Positions 7,395 through 16,018 of a DNA stretch of 64,000 bases are shown here, piece after piece. Below the pieces are notes generated by a model. It saw nothing but the letters and a program-made list of their open reading frames with translations, was not told the origin of the DNA and did no database searches. A program made the position numbers and the translations under genes. Source of the stretch: Amycolatopsis sp. cg9 (GTDB taxonomy: Bacteria; Actinomycetota; Actinomycetes; Mycobacteriales; Pseudonocardiaceae); assembly GCF_041346945.1 (NCBI RefSeq), contig NZ_CP166850.1, positions 1,302,001 through 1,366,000 of the forward strand, read 5' to 3'. How positions within the stretch are numbered: position 1 is the stretch's first letter; each line of letters opens with the position of its first letter.

Positions 7395-8050
7395 CGCAGC
7401 GCTGCCCGGGACAGCCGGTCGGCCCGCCGGGTCGTCTCGGGCAGGCGGTAGCGCGGGGTCAGCGCCAGGGTCAGCCGGCAGGCGTGCGCCAGGTCGATCC
7501 GGTGGCCGGCCGAGACGTACACCGGTTTGACGCCGTCCTGGGTCCGCAGCACCGCGCCGACCTCCTCCCCGGCGTCGAGCAGCGGGACCGACGAGCCCCG
7601 GGCCACCGGCGGCTCGGGGTGGGTGCCGACGAACCGCGTCTTGCCGACGCCGAAGGCGGGCAACCCGGTCAGCACGCCGAGGTGGCAGGCCAGGCCGAAG
7701 CGCCGCGGGTGGGCGAGGCCGTGGCCGTCGCAGACCAGGACGTCCGGCTCGCGCGCCAGCTCTTCGAGGGCGGCCAGCAGCGGCGGCAGCTCGCGGAAGG
7801 CGAACAGGCCCGGCTCGTACGGGAAGACGGCCTTCGCGCGGTGCGTGCGTTCCTCGACCACGGTGAGCCCGGCGGTCTCGAGGGTGACGACGGCCGCGGC
7901 GATGCCGTCGTCCTCGTCGTAGGCGACGTCGAGGCCGGTCACCGTCGGGGGCAGCTCCGGCAGGTCGTCGGTGCGGTCGACCCGCCCGCGCAGCGTCTCC
8001 TGGACGGCGAGGGCCTCCTCGGCCGTCGACGGCCAGTCCCCGGTGTGCAC
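7391..8050 (-). CDS. nfi: Endonuclease V (deoxyinosine 3'-endonuclease)
   Basis: The protein has about 219 residues and nicks DNA near deoxyinosine. Family motifs are present: GLDVAYDED with the catalytic Asp, YEPGLFAFRELPP, CDGHGLAHPRRFGLA with the second acidic metal ligand, GVGKTRFVG and VYVSAGHRIDL. I chose GTG at 8050 (AGGG 8 nt upstream); a TTG at 8068 would add six residues. It is the first gene of the nfi-udgB pair and is divergent from the carboxypeptidase gene. Confidence 0.92.
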   Translation of the reverse strand: MHTGDWPSTAEEALAVQETLRGRVDRTDDLPELPPTVTGLDVAYDEDDGIAAAVVTLETAGLTVVEERTHRAKAVFPYEPGLFAFRELPPLLAALEELAREPDVLVCDGHGLAHPRRFGLACHLGVLTGLPAFGVGKTRFVGTHPEPPVARGSSVPLLDAGEEVGAVLRTQDGVKPVYVSAGHRIDLAHACRLTLALTPRYRLPETTRRADRLSRAALR

Positions 8051-8065
8051 CAAGTCACCCTGCCA

Positions 8066-8076
8066 CAACTAAGTTG
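8066..8076. promoter_or_regulatory. 11-bp palindrome between divergent genes
   Basis: CAACT-A-AGTTG lies in the very short gap (about 31 bp) between the nfi start and the carboxypeptidase ATG. Both promoters must overlap coding sequence or this site, so a bound protein could affect both. Weak evidence. Confidence 0.25.
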
Positions 8077-8081
8077 GGGCC

Positions 8082-9575
8082 ATGGCGGACACGACCCCCG
8101 AAGAGGCTCCCGAGAAGAAGGCGCCCGAAACCGCGGAGCTCCCGGCCGAGCCGACCGACGACATCGTCACGACCCAGCACACGCTCACCGTGAAGCGGAA
8201 GAAGCTCGCTTACACGGCGAAAGCGGGCCGGGTCGTGCTCCGCAAGGAGGTCGTCAAGGACGGCAAGTCGGAGGGCTTCAAGGCGAAGGCGGAGGTGTTC
8301 GTCACCTCCTACACCCTCGACGACGCCGACCCGGGCACGCGGCCGGTGACGTTCGCCTTCAACGGTGGCCCCGGCTCGTCGAGCATCTGGCTGCACCTGG
8401 GCCTGCTGGGCCCGCGCCGGGTGCTCTCCGGCGACGTCGACGACCTGGTGCCGCCGCCCTACGGGCTGGCCGACAACCCCGAGACGCTGCTGGCGCACAG
8501 CGACCTGGTCTTCATCGACCCGGTGTCGACCGGCTACTCGCGGGTCGCGGGCGGCGAGGAGACCAAGGACTTCCACGGCTACCAGGGCGACATCGAGTCG
8601 GTCGGCGAGATCATCCGGCTGTGGGTGTCGCGGCACCAGCGCTGGCTGTCGCCGAAGTTCCTGGCCGGCGAGTCGTACGGCACGCTGCGCGCCGCCGGGC
8701 TGGCCGCGCACCTGCAGGACCGGCACGGGCTCTACCTCAACGGCCTGCTGCTCATCTCGTCGGTGCTGGACCTGGGCACGCTGCAGTTCACCGAGGGCAA
8801 CGACCTGCCGTACTCGCTGTACGTGCCGACCTACGCGGCGATCGCGCACTACCACGGCCTGCACGGCGACCGCCCGCTCGACGACGTCCTGGCCGACGCG
8901 GAGGACTTCGCGGCGAAGGACCTGCCGTGGGCCCTCTCCCGCGGCGCGCGGCTGTCCACCCGGGACCGGGCCGAGGCAGTGGCCACCCTGGCGTCGCTGA
9001 CCGGGCTCACCGAGTCCTATGTGGACCGCGTGAACCTGCGGATCGAGCACGTCCGCTTCTTCACCGAGCTGCTGCGCGACCGCGGCCTGACGGTCGGCCG
9101 GATGGACGGCCGCTTCACGACCTGGGAGCCGGACGGCGGCCGCGAGCACATGAGCGACGACCCGTCGATCTCCCGCGTGGTCGGCGCCTACGCGGCGGCG
9201 TTCAACCACTACGTGCGGGCGGAGCTCGGGTACGAGAACGACCTGCCGTACGAGATCATCCACGAGGACACGTTCAAGGCCTGGTCGTACAAGGAGTTCG
9301 AGGGCCGCTCGGTGTCGGTGGCCGACTCGCTGGCCACGGCGATGCGCGCGAACCCGCACCTCAAGGTCCACGTGGCGTTCGGCCACTACGACGGCGCGAC
9401 GGCGTACTTCGCGGCCGAGCACGTGCTGGCCCACCTGCAGATCCCGGAGGAACTGCGCGACAATCTCGACACGGCTTACTACCCGGCCGGGCACATGATG
9501 TACATCCACGAGCCGACCCGGGCGCAGCAGTCGAAGGACCTGGCGAAGTTCGTCAAGAAGGCTTCGAACCGGTGA
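8082..9575 (+). CDS. Serine carboxypeptidase, peptidase family S10
   Basis: The protein has 497 residues. S10 signatures are the oxyanion segment FNGGPGSSSIWLHLG, the nucleophile motif AGESYGTLRAAG, an Asp in AFGHYDGATAY and the catalytic His in YYPAGHMMYIHEP. Such enzymes remove C-terminal residues from peptides. There is no signal peptide: the first 25 residues are acidic and rich in Pro, Glu and Lys, so the enzyme is probably cytoplasmic, unlike vacuolar or secreted eukaryotic S10 enzymes. ATG at 8082 follows a GGGG run. It stands alone, divergent from nfi. Confidence 0.9.
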   Translation: MADTTPEEAPEKKAPETAELPAEPTDDIVTTQHTLTVKRKKLAYTAKAGRVVLRKEVVKDGKSEGFKAKAEVFVTSYTLDDADPGTRPVTFAFNGGPGSSSIWLHLGLLGPRRVLSGDVDDLVPPPYGLADNPETLLAHSDLVFIDPVSTGYSRVAGGEETKDFHGYQGDIESVGEIIRLWVSRHQRWLSPKFLAGESYGTLRAAGLAAHLQDRHGLYLNGLLLISSVLDLGTLQFTEGNDLPYSLYVPTYAAIAHYHGLHGDRPLDDVLADAEDFAAKDLPWALSRGARLSTRDRAEAVATLASLTGLTESYVDRVNLRIEHVRFFTELLRDRGLTVGRMDGRFTTWEPDGGREHMSDDPSISRVVGAYAAAFNHYVRAELGYENDLPYEIIHEDTFKAWSYKEFEGRSVSVADSLATAMRANPHLKVHVAFGHYDGATAYFAAEHVLAHLQIPEELRDNLDTAYYPAGHMMYIHEPTRAQQSKDLAKFVKKASNR

Positions 9576-9593
9576 GTTCCGGCTCGTAGCGGG

Positions 9594-9630
9594 CGCCCGG
9601 CAACCGCGTCACGGTGTCGGGCGCCGGGCG
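9594..9630. terminator. Hairpin in the convergent gap 9576-9807
   Basis: CGCCCGGC (9594-9601) pairs with GCCGGGCG (9623-9630), and an inner ACCG/CGGT stem lies within the loop. It begins 18 nt after the carboxypeptidase stop. I see no gene in the remaining convergent gap up to 9807. Confidence 0.5.
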
Positions 9631-9807
9631 ATGCCGATCAAGACGGCGTCGGCAGGTCTGCGTGGTTCGCCCAGGCCCCCGCCGGTCGCCGAAAAGGCCG
9701 ACGCAGAGCAGCGCGTCGACGACGAACACCGTGGTGCAGGCGCTGGGCTCGCTCTTGCCGCGGCGAACGCTCAGCCGGCCACTTGACCGCCGCCCGCTCG
9801 GCGGGGG

Positions 9808-10644
9808 TCACCGCGATCGCCGGGCCACCCCGGGCTGGGCCGGCAGCGGGACGCCGTAGCCGCCCGGTGGGAGCGCCGGGCGGCGCCGCCAGTGGCGCAG
9901 ACCGCCGACGAGCTGCAGGGCGAGCGCGAGCCCCGCGTACCCGATGAGCCACGGCCCGAAGCCGGGCGGTTGCCGGTTGCCGGTGAGCAGGTCGATGAGC
10001 ACCGGCAAGGCGCAGTACGACGGCATCGCCAGGTACAGGTCCTCGATCCGCACCACCGCGTCGACGGCGGCGGACGGCTCGTCCTCCGCGAGCACCGGCC
10101 GCCGCAGGATCCCGGTCGCGATCACGCCGAAGACGGCTCCGCCCAGCGCGAGCACACCGAGCCAGCTCCAGGCGTAGGTCCGGTACGGGGTCGCCAGGAA
10201 CATCGTGATCCCGAGCGCGGCTCCCCCGGCGAAGGTGACCGCCGCCGACGCGAGGAACCAACCGCCCGGCAGCTCCCACCACGACGGCGGCGGCCGGTCG
10301 GACCGCTGGGCGCCCAGCTGGTGCGCGGCCCGCCGGTCCCCCGCCCGGATCGCGGACCAGAAGGCCAGTTGCAAGCCGAAAAGCAGGAAGTAGCAGATCT
10401 TGCTCTCGGTCATCTCCACGCCGCGGACGCCGGGCAGGTACTGCAGGCACTGGTAGCCGACCCCGCCGGCGATCGCCACCGGGAAGAACGCCGCCAGCCG
10501 GATCAGCAGCGTCCGTGTGTGCGCGCCCCCGCGGACACCGAGGCGGGTCGCCAGCAGGCGCGTCGGGACCCCCACGCGGACGCCGTGCTTGCCCAGCCAC
10601 ACCGCGGCGTGGACGAACTCGCCGCGGCTCGGTTCGTCCTTCAT
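9808..10644 (-). CDS. Tandem membrane paralogue 4 of 4
   Basis: The protein has 278 residues and is the last gene of a four-paralogue operon. It shares with its neighbours the N-terminal pattern WLGKHGVRVGVPTRLLA, a central P-G-G-W-F-L segment before a Gly-rich helix, and RRPVLAEDEPSAAVDAVVRIED before the last helices. About six transmembrane segments are visible. Its start overlaps the stop of copy 3 in ATGA. Function unknown. Confidence 0.75.
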   Translation of the reverse strand: MKDEPSRGEFVHAAVWLGKHGVRVGVPTRLLATRLGVRGGAHTRTLLIRLAAFFPVAIAGGVGYQCLQYLPGVRGVEMTESKICYFLLFGLQLAFWSAIRAGDRRAAHQLGAQRSDRPPPSWWELPGGWFLASAAVTFAGGAALGITMFLATPYRTYAWSWLGVLALGGAVFGVIATGILRRPVLAEDEPSAAVDAVVRIEDLYLAMPSYCALPVLIDLLTGNRQPPGFGPWLIGYAGLALALQLVGGLRHWRRRPALPPGGYGVPLPAQPGVARRSR

Positions 10645-11426
10645 CGCGGCGCCACCTCCGGGTTGGGCCGGAGGACCCGGGAACGGCGGCGGTGCAAGAC
10701 CCAGCCGACCAGCTGCGTCCCGACCGCGAGCACCGCGTACGCGACGACCACGGGCCGGGCCGACGGCGGAACCGGTACCGCGAAGAGCAGGTCACCGCAA
10801 GCCAGGTAGGCCAGGACGGCCGGGGCCGCGTAGGAGTGCGCGTCCTCGACCCGCAGCACCGCGTCGACCATGAACGACGCGGGATCGACCGCGACGACCG
10901 GCTCCCGCAGCACGGACCACCAGACGAACCCGGACTGGACGGCACCGAGCGCCAGCAACCCCAGCCACAGCGGCGCGGCCGGCGGCGCCAGCGCGAGGAA
11001 GAGCACCAGCCCGCCGGCGTAGGCGACCACCACCGACGTCAGGTACCAGCCGCCGAGGAGACCGAGGGTCCAGCGCAGGGCCGGCCGCGCGGCCGGGCGC
11101 ACCAGCGCGGCCGCCGGCCGGTCGGCTTCGCGGACCGTCACCCAGCGCCACACCTGCGCCAGAACGACCAGTGCGCCGAGGACGAAGCCGCTACCGACCG
11201 CCAGGTCCCCGAACGCCTCGTGCGCCACCTCCATGCCGAAGGTGTTGACGAAGGCGATGGCGAACCCCACCGCCACGCCCACGCCGGGGCGCTTGGCGCG
11301 CAGCCGTTCCCGCACGCCGAGGCGCAGGGACAGCAACGGGACCGGCGTCCCCACAACGACCCCGTGCCGGGCCAGCCACTGCACGGCCATCGCCGCGTCG
11401 ATGGGTCTCGGTACCTCTCCACCCAC
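10641..11426 (-). CDS. Tandem membrane paralogue 3 of 4
   Basis: The protein has 261 residues. GTG at 11426 follows GGGGGAGG with 5-nt spacing; upstream readings in this frame lie inside the next gene. It aligns with its neighbours at WLARHGVVVGTPVPLLS, LGGWYLTSVVVAYAGG and REPVVAVDPASFMVDAVLR. Six or so hydrophobic helices, no catalytic motif. The stop overlaps the start of copy 4. Confidence 0.75.
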   Translation of the reverse strand: MGGEVPRPIDAAMAVQWLARHGVVVGTPVPLLSLRLGVRERLRAKRPGVGVAVGFAIAFVNTFGMEVAHEAFGDLAVGSGFVLGALVVLAQVWRWVTVREADRPAAALVRPAARPALRWTLGLLGGWYLTSVVVAYAGGLVLFLALAPPAAPLWLGLLALGAVQSGFVWWSVLREPVVAVDPASFMVDAVLRVEDAHSYAAPAVLAYLACGDLLFAVPVPPSARPVVVAYAVLAVGTQLVGWVLHRRRSRVLRPNPEVAPR

Positions 11427-11475
11427 GGAAACCTCCCCCTTGTCCCGGAGTACACGCCCGAAGCGGCGTAAAGGT

Positions 11476-12258
11476 TTACCGGCCGCGATTTTCGCCGAGC
11501 GCGGCCCGGGGCTCCGTTCCGTAGTGGCCGGGCGGCAGGCGGCGGCCCCGGACCTCGAGCACGGCGCGGACGTGGACCACCGCCGCCAGGACGAAGTACG
11601 CGACCACCGGCACGACCCGCGCCGGCGGCCACGGCCAGTCGGTGGACAGGTCGATCCAAGCGAGGAACGTGAACACGAACGGCGCCGCGAACACCCGGGA
11701 GTCGTAGGTCCGCAAGGCCGCGTCCACGGCACGGGAAGCCTCGTCATCGGCGATCACCGGGGCGCGCAAGGCCCGGCCGAGGACCGGTGCCGCGCTCGCG
11801 GCGCCGATCACCAGCGCGGCGGCCCAGCCCACCGGGTTGACGGCGAGCGTCGCGCACAGCACCGCGCCGCCGCCGAACGTCGTCGCCACCGCGGCCAGGT
11901 ACCACCAGCCCACCTGCCCCGCCGCCACCCGGAACGACGGCCGGGCACCGGCGGCGACCAGGCGGGCGGCGGCGCGATCGGCCTTGCGGATCCGGCGCCA
12001 CAGCAGCAGCGGGTGAACGACGACGAGCGCGGTGAACACCAGGAACCGGGCGCGCACCGGGACCGGCGGGAGCAGGGCGGCCACCCAGACCACCGGGGAA
12101 AGCACGCCGTAGACCTGGTAGGTCCGCGTGGCCGGCACCCGGGCTCCGATGCGCACCGCGAGCAGCGGCGTCGGCTCGTCCACCGCCACGCCGTGGCGGT
12201 CCAGCCACATCCGCGCCGCCTGCCTTTCGGCGAGCGTCGTCCACGCCACTTCCACCAT
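11476..12258 (-). CDS. Tandem membrane paralogue 2 of 4
   Basis: The protein has 260 residues. ATG at 12258 follows GGGGAGG. It is the closest relative of copy 1: both have RVAAGQVGWWYL, then a T-F-x-GG helix, RAPVIA(D/E)(D)xASR-VD, and end near RLPPG(H/Y)YG. The conserved Asp/Glu-rich VD-x-x-LR motif would face the cytoplasm between helices. No known domain is recognised. Confidence 0.75.
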   Translation of the reverse strand: MVEVAWTTLAERQAARMWLDRHGVAVDEPTPLLAVRIGARVPATRTYQVYGVLSPVVWVAALLPPVPVRARFLVFTALVVVHPLLLWRRIRKADRAAARLVAAGARPSFRVAAGQVGWWYLAAVATTFGGGAVLCATLAVNPVGWAAALVIGAASAAPVLGRALRAPVIADDEASRAVDAALRTYDSRVFAAPFVFTFLAWIDLSTDWPWPPARVVPVVAYFVLAAVVHVRAVLEVRGRRLPPGHYGTEPRAALGENRGR

Positions 12259-12304
12259 CGGACCTCCCCTGTCCCGCCTTGCACGGCCGAGAAGCCGAAC
12301 CGGT

Positions 12305-13141
12305 TTACCGGCCGTAGTAGCCGGGCGGCAGCCGGCGGTGGCGACGGCGGACCAGCAGCCAGCCGAGCAGCTGCAGACCGAACACGACAACCAGGTACGC
12401 GAGCGAAATCCAGCCCAGCGGGCCCGGCCACGCCCAGTCGACCACGGACACCGGCATCGCCAGCACGGCATACGTGGCGGACGGGGCGAACCGGTAGGGG
12501 TCCTCGGCGCGCAGCACCCCGTCGACCACGCGCGACGCCGCGTCCTCGGCGATCACCGGCGCGCGCAGCACCCGGCCGAGCACCAGCGCCGTCGCGCCGG
12601 CGCAGCAGGCCAGCGCGAACGTGTTCAGCCCGATCGCGACCTCCGGCGGGTACCAGTGCTTCCAGGAGAACCGCGGCCCGGTCAGGAACGCCGCCGCGCA
12701 CAGCGCCGCCCCGCCGAGGAACGTGAGGCCCGTCGAGACCAGGTACCACCAGCCGACCTGCCCGGCCGCCACCCGCAGCGGCGGCGGCGTGCCGGGCCCG
12801 GTCCAGCCCTCGGCGAGCTGCTCACGGCTCTGCGTCCGGCGCCAGCGCGTCACCTGGAACGAGGCGTAGAGCACAGCGAGGACCGCGGCTTGCCCCGGCA
12901 GGTCACTCTCGTGGTACACGGCCCCGGTGAGCGACCACAACACCGCGAATACGATCGCGAAGACGGGTGTTCCCCGGGTCCCGATCCCCCGGCCGCCGAG
13001 GCGCAGGGCGAGTACCCGGGTCGGCAGCCAGACCGGTGCCCCGCGCCGGGCCAGCCACAACCGCGCCTTGCCGACTTCGAGCACGGTCGGCTCGCCCGGC
13101 CACCGCGGATCGACCGGCAGCGCCGGTACACGCACGTCCAC
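12305..13141 (-). CDS. Tandem membrane paralogue 1 of 4
   Basis: The protein has 278 residues and is the first gene of the operon. GTG at 13141 follows GAGGGGGG. It has a longer N-terminal arm than copies 2-4, then WLARRGAPVWLPTRVLALRLGGRG, about six helices, RAPVIAEDAASRVVDGVLR and a basic C-terminus ending LPPGYYGR. Gaps to the next copies are 46 and 49 bp, then 4-bp overlaps, so one transcript is likely. Its promoter must lie between 13142 and the subtilase terminator. Confidence 0.75.
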   Translation of the reverse strand: MDVRVPALPVDPRWPGEPTVLEVGKARLWLARRGAPVWLPTRVLALRLGGRGIGTRGTPVFAIVFAVLWSLTGAVYHESDLPGQAAVLAVLYASFQVTRWRRTQSREQLAEGWTGPGTPPPLRVAAGQVGWWYLVSTGLTFLGGAALCAAAFLTGPRFSWKHWYPPEVAIGLNTFALACCAGATALVLGRVLRAPVIAEDAASRVVDGVLRAEDPYRFAPSATYAVLAMPVSVVDWAWPGPLGWISLAYLVVVFGLQLLGWLLVRRRHRRLPPGYYGR

Positions 13142-13175
13142 GCCGAATTCCCCCCTCGTCCGGCTCTACCACGCA

Positions 13176-13210
13176 GCAGGCCCCGGGAAGGTTGCCTCCC
13201 CGGGGCCTGC
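13176..13210 (-). terminator. Terminator of the subtilase gene
   Basis: A 16-bp stem with one mismatch (13176-13191 against 13195-13210) and a 3-nt loop lies 14 nt downstream of the subtilase stop, upstream of the membrane-paralogue operon. Confidence 0.75.
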
Positions 13211-13224
13211 TTGCGGAACTCTCG

Positions 13225-14946
13225 TTACTTCAGGTACTGCGACCCGCGGGTCACCGCCGCGTAGGCGTCGACGGCGCCGTGGCCGTAGAAGCCGTTGAAC
13301 GACGGGTCGCCCTGGCAGGTCGCGGTGAACTCCGGCCCGCGGCCTTCGTCGGTGTAGTCGACCGTCCGCGGGACCGGGCAGGCGATGTCCGACGCCGTGC
13401 CCTCGAGGACCCGCTGGACCTTGTCCGGATCCAGACCGAAGTCGCCGTGCGACTTCTTGCCGTACTGCGAAACGATCAGCGCCGCGACACCGGCCGCGTG
13501 CGGGGTCGCCATCGACGTACCCTGCAGCCACTGGTAGTAGCCGACCCGGCCGTCGGCCGCGGTCGCCTTCTTGATGCCCGCCGCGACACCGGCCGGCGTG
13601 AGGTTGCCGTCCGCGTCGATGTTGCCTTCGACGATGCCGACGTTCTTCGGGTACGCCGAGAGGATCTCGTTCTCGACCGTGCGGAACCACGGCGTGCCGA
13701 AACCGTCGCGGAAGTAGCCGCCCGGCGCGGAAACCGAGATCTGCTCGGTGCCGTAGTTCGAGTAGTCCGCCTTCGCCTGCGACGGGCCGAACGAGCTCAC
13801 GCCGATCGTGTGGTTGCCTTCGACCGGCAGGTTCAGGCAGCTCGCGTTGTCGATCTGGCGCGGGTGCGTCGTGTTCGCCGGGTAGTCCGGGCTCGTGGTG
13901 TCCGGCTGCGGCGCGCCGAGGTCGGTGTGCTGGTTGCCCAGCGCGACGACCATGGTGACGCCCTTGCGGTGCGCGTAGTTCAGCGCCCGCTGGGTCGCCT
14001 CGATGATCGTGCGCTGCTCGGCCTGCTCCGCGGCCGAGTCGGCCGGGTTCGCCGTGCAGTTGTACAGCCACGGGTCGGTGTAGAACGACATGTTGACCAC
14101 GTCGATGCCGGCGTCACCGGCGTAGGTCAGCGCGTCGACGGTCGGCTGCAGGAAGAAGTACCCCGAGTCCTGGCCGGCGCGGATGTTCACCAGCGTCACG
14201 TTCGGCGCGACACCCGAGATGCCGAAGCCGTTCGCCGCCGCGGCGATCGTGCCGGCGACGTGCGTGCCGTGCGCGCCGTCGTCGTGGTTGACCGGGTCGA
14301 CGCAGCCGCGGAACTCGCACGGGCCGTCGACCTCGACGCCGTTGACGTCGAACGGGATGTCCTTGACGAAGTTGCGCGAGTCGGCCGCGTCGAAGTTCGG
14401 CGCGATGTCGGGGTGCGTGCCGTCGATGCCGGTGTCGATGACGCCGACCTTGACCTGCTTGCTGCCGGCCTGCTTGGTGCGCGAAAGGTCCGAGCGGACG
14501 GACTTGAGGCCCCAGAGCTGGTCGTCCAGCGGGTCCATCCCGACGGCCTTGTTCGCGGCGGCCTTCTTCGCGGCGGCGCCGCGGCCTTCCTTCTCGACGT
14601 TGTCGCTCTTCGTCTTCTTGCCGTCCTTCGGCACCGAGCCGATGACCTGCGCCTTGGCGGCGCCGAAGACCGCGCGGTTCGAGGACACGCGCTCGGTGAA
14701 CCCGGTGGCCGGGGCGCTGGCCTTGATCAGGCCGACCGCGGAGTTGGTCTCCAGGACCGTGCCTCCCGCGGCCCGGATCGCCTGCTGCGCGGTCGCGATG
14801 CTCTGGACGTCCTTGGCGAGCACGGTGAACTCGGTCGCCGGGCCGGCCAGCGCGGGCTGGGCCGAAGCCACCGGCACCGCGACGGCCGTGATCGCCCCGA
14901 ACAGCGGGACGGCCATGGCCGCGGCGAGAAGCCTGGGTCTCTTCAC
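13225..14946 (-). CDS. Secreted S8 subtilisin-like serine protease
   Basis: The protein has 573 residues. GTG at 14946 (GAGGAGG upstream) gives a typical signal peptide, KRPRLLAAAMAVPLFGAI..., ending near ASAQPALA. An inhibitor-like propeptide follows (residues about 40-120). The catalytic Asp is in VGVIDTGIDGTHPDI, His in DDGAHGTHVAGTI, and Ser in LQGTSMATPHAAGVAAL. A Lys/Ala-rich linker lies between propeptide and catalytic domain. It would be exported, self-process and act on extracellular protein. The peptide importer operon lies immediately upstream, which makes joint peptide scavenging plausible. Confidence 0.93.
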   Translation of the reverse strand: MKRPRLLAAAMAVPLFGAITAVAVPVASAQPALAGPATEFTVLAKDVQSIATAQQAIRAAGGTVLETNSAVGLIKASAPATGFTERVSSNRAVFGAAKAQVIGSVPKDGKKTKSDNVEKEGRGAAAKKAAANKAVGMDPLDDQLWGLKSVRSDLSRTKQAGSKQVKVGVIDTGIDGTHPDIAPNFDAADSRNFVKDIPFDVNGVEVDGPCEFRGCVDPVNHDDGAHGTHVAGTIAAAANGFGISGVAPNVTLVNIRAGQDSGYFFLQPTVDALTYAGDAGIDVVNMSFYTDPWLYNCTANPADSAAEQAEQRTIIEATQRALNYAHRKGVTMVVALGNQHTDLGAPQPDTTSPDYPANTTHPRQIDNASCLNLPVEGNHTIGVSSFGPSQAKADYSNYGTEQISVSAPGGYFRDGFGTPWFRTVENEILSAYPKNVGIVEGNIDADGNLTPAGVAAGIKKATAADGRVGYYQWLQGTSMATPHAAGVAALIVSQYGKKSHGDFGLDPDKVQRVLEGTASDIACPVPRTVDYTDEGRGPEFTATCQGDPSFNGFYGHGAVDAYAAVTRGSQYLK

Positions 14947-15019
14947 GATTCTCCTCCTCGGGAAAGCGGTTCCTGCACCGTATAGATCGGACATTGCGCA
15001 AACAACGGCCAAACGTACG

Positions 15020-16018
15020 TTATGGAACAACCGACTTCTGCTCCGCGAAGTGACAAGCTGACAAGTGCCCGTCCGTCCTGGGCTCGAGCGCCGGTACCTC
15101 CTCCGCGCACTTCTCTTGCGCTTTCCAGCACCGCGTGCGGAACCGGCACCCGGACGGGGGATCCAGGGGACTCGGCACGTCGCCGGTCAGCCGGATCACC
15201 TGGCGGCGGCCGCGCACGGCCGGGTCCGCCACCGGCACCGCGGACAGCAGCGCCTGGGTGTACGGGTGGGACGGTCGTTCGTAGATCTCCTCGTCGGTGC
15301 CGACCTCGACGATCTTGCCGAGGTACATCACCGCGACCCGGTTGGACAGGTGCCGCACCACCGACAGGTCGTGCGCGATGAACACGTACGACAGCCCGAA
15401 CTCGCTCTGCAGGTCGCCGAGCAGGTTCATCACCTGCGCCTGGATCGAAACGTCCAACGCGGACACCGGCTCGTCGCAGATGATCACCTTGGGCCGCAGG
15501 GCCAGCGCCCGCGCGATGCCGATGCGCTGGCGCTGCCCGCCGGAGAACTGGTGCGGGTAGCGGTTGAGGTGCTCGGGGTTGAGCCCGACGACGTCCAGCA
15601 GTTCACGCACCTTCGCCGCGCGCGACCCCTTGGGGGCGACCTCGGGGTGGATTTCGAACGGCTCGCCGACGATGTCGCCGACCGTCATCCGCGGGTTGAG
15701 CGAGGTGTACGGGTCCTGCAGCACGATCTGGATCTCGCGCCGCAGCTTGCGCAGCTCGGCGCCGCGCATCGAGAAGATGTCGCGGCCCTCGAACTTCGCG
15801 GTGCCCGCGGTCGGCTCCTCCAGGCGCATCAGCACCTGGGCGAGCGTCGACTTCCCGCAGCCGGATTCGCCGACGACGCCGAGGGTTTCCCCGGGCAGCA
15901 GGTCGAACGAAACGCCGTCGACCGCCTTGACCTGGCCGATCGTGCGCTTGAACAGGATTCCGGTGCGGACGGGGAAGTACTTCTTCAGGTCGGTGACCGA
16001 CAGGATGGGGTCAGGCAC
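15020..16018 (-). CDS. Peptide ABC transporter ATP-binding protein (DppF/OppF type)
   Basis: The protein has 332 residues. Walker A is [12 protein letters not shown], signature [15 protein letters not shown], Walker [14 protein letters not shown]-loop FIAHDLSVV. The C-terminal extension has a Cys cluster ([14 protein letters not shown]) that in Dpp/Opp ATPases can hold an Fe-S cluster. Last gene of the importer operon; its start overlaps the previous gene by 8 bp. Confidence 0.93.
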   Translation of the reverse strand: MPDPILSVTDLKKYFPVRTGILFKRTIGQVKAVDGVSFDLLPGETLGVVGESGCGKSTLAQVLMRLEEPTAGTAKFEGRDIFSMRGAELRKLRREIQIVLQDPYTSLNPRMTVGDIVGEPFEIHPEVAPKGSRAAKVRELLDVVGLNPEHLNRYPHQFSGGQRQRIGIARALALRPKVIICDEPVSALDVSIQAQVMNLLGDLQSEFGLSYVFIAHDLSVVRHLSNRVAVMYLGKIVEVGTDEEIYERPSHPYTQALLSAVPVADPAVRGRRQVIRLTGDVPSPLDPPSGCRFRTRCWKAQEKCAEEVPALEPRTDGHLSACHFAEQKSVVP

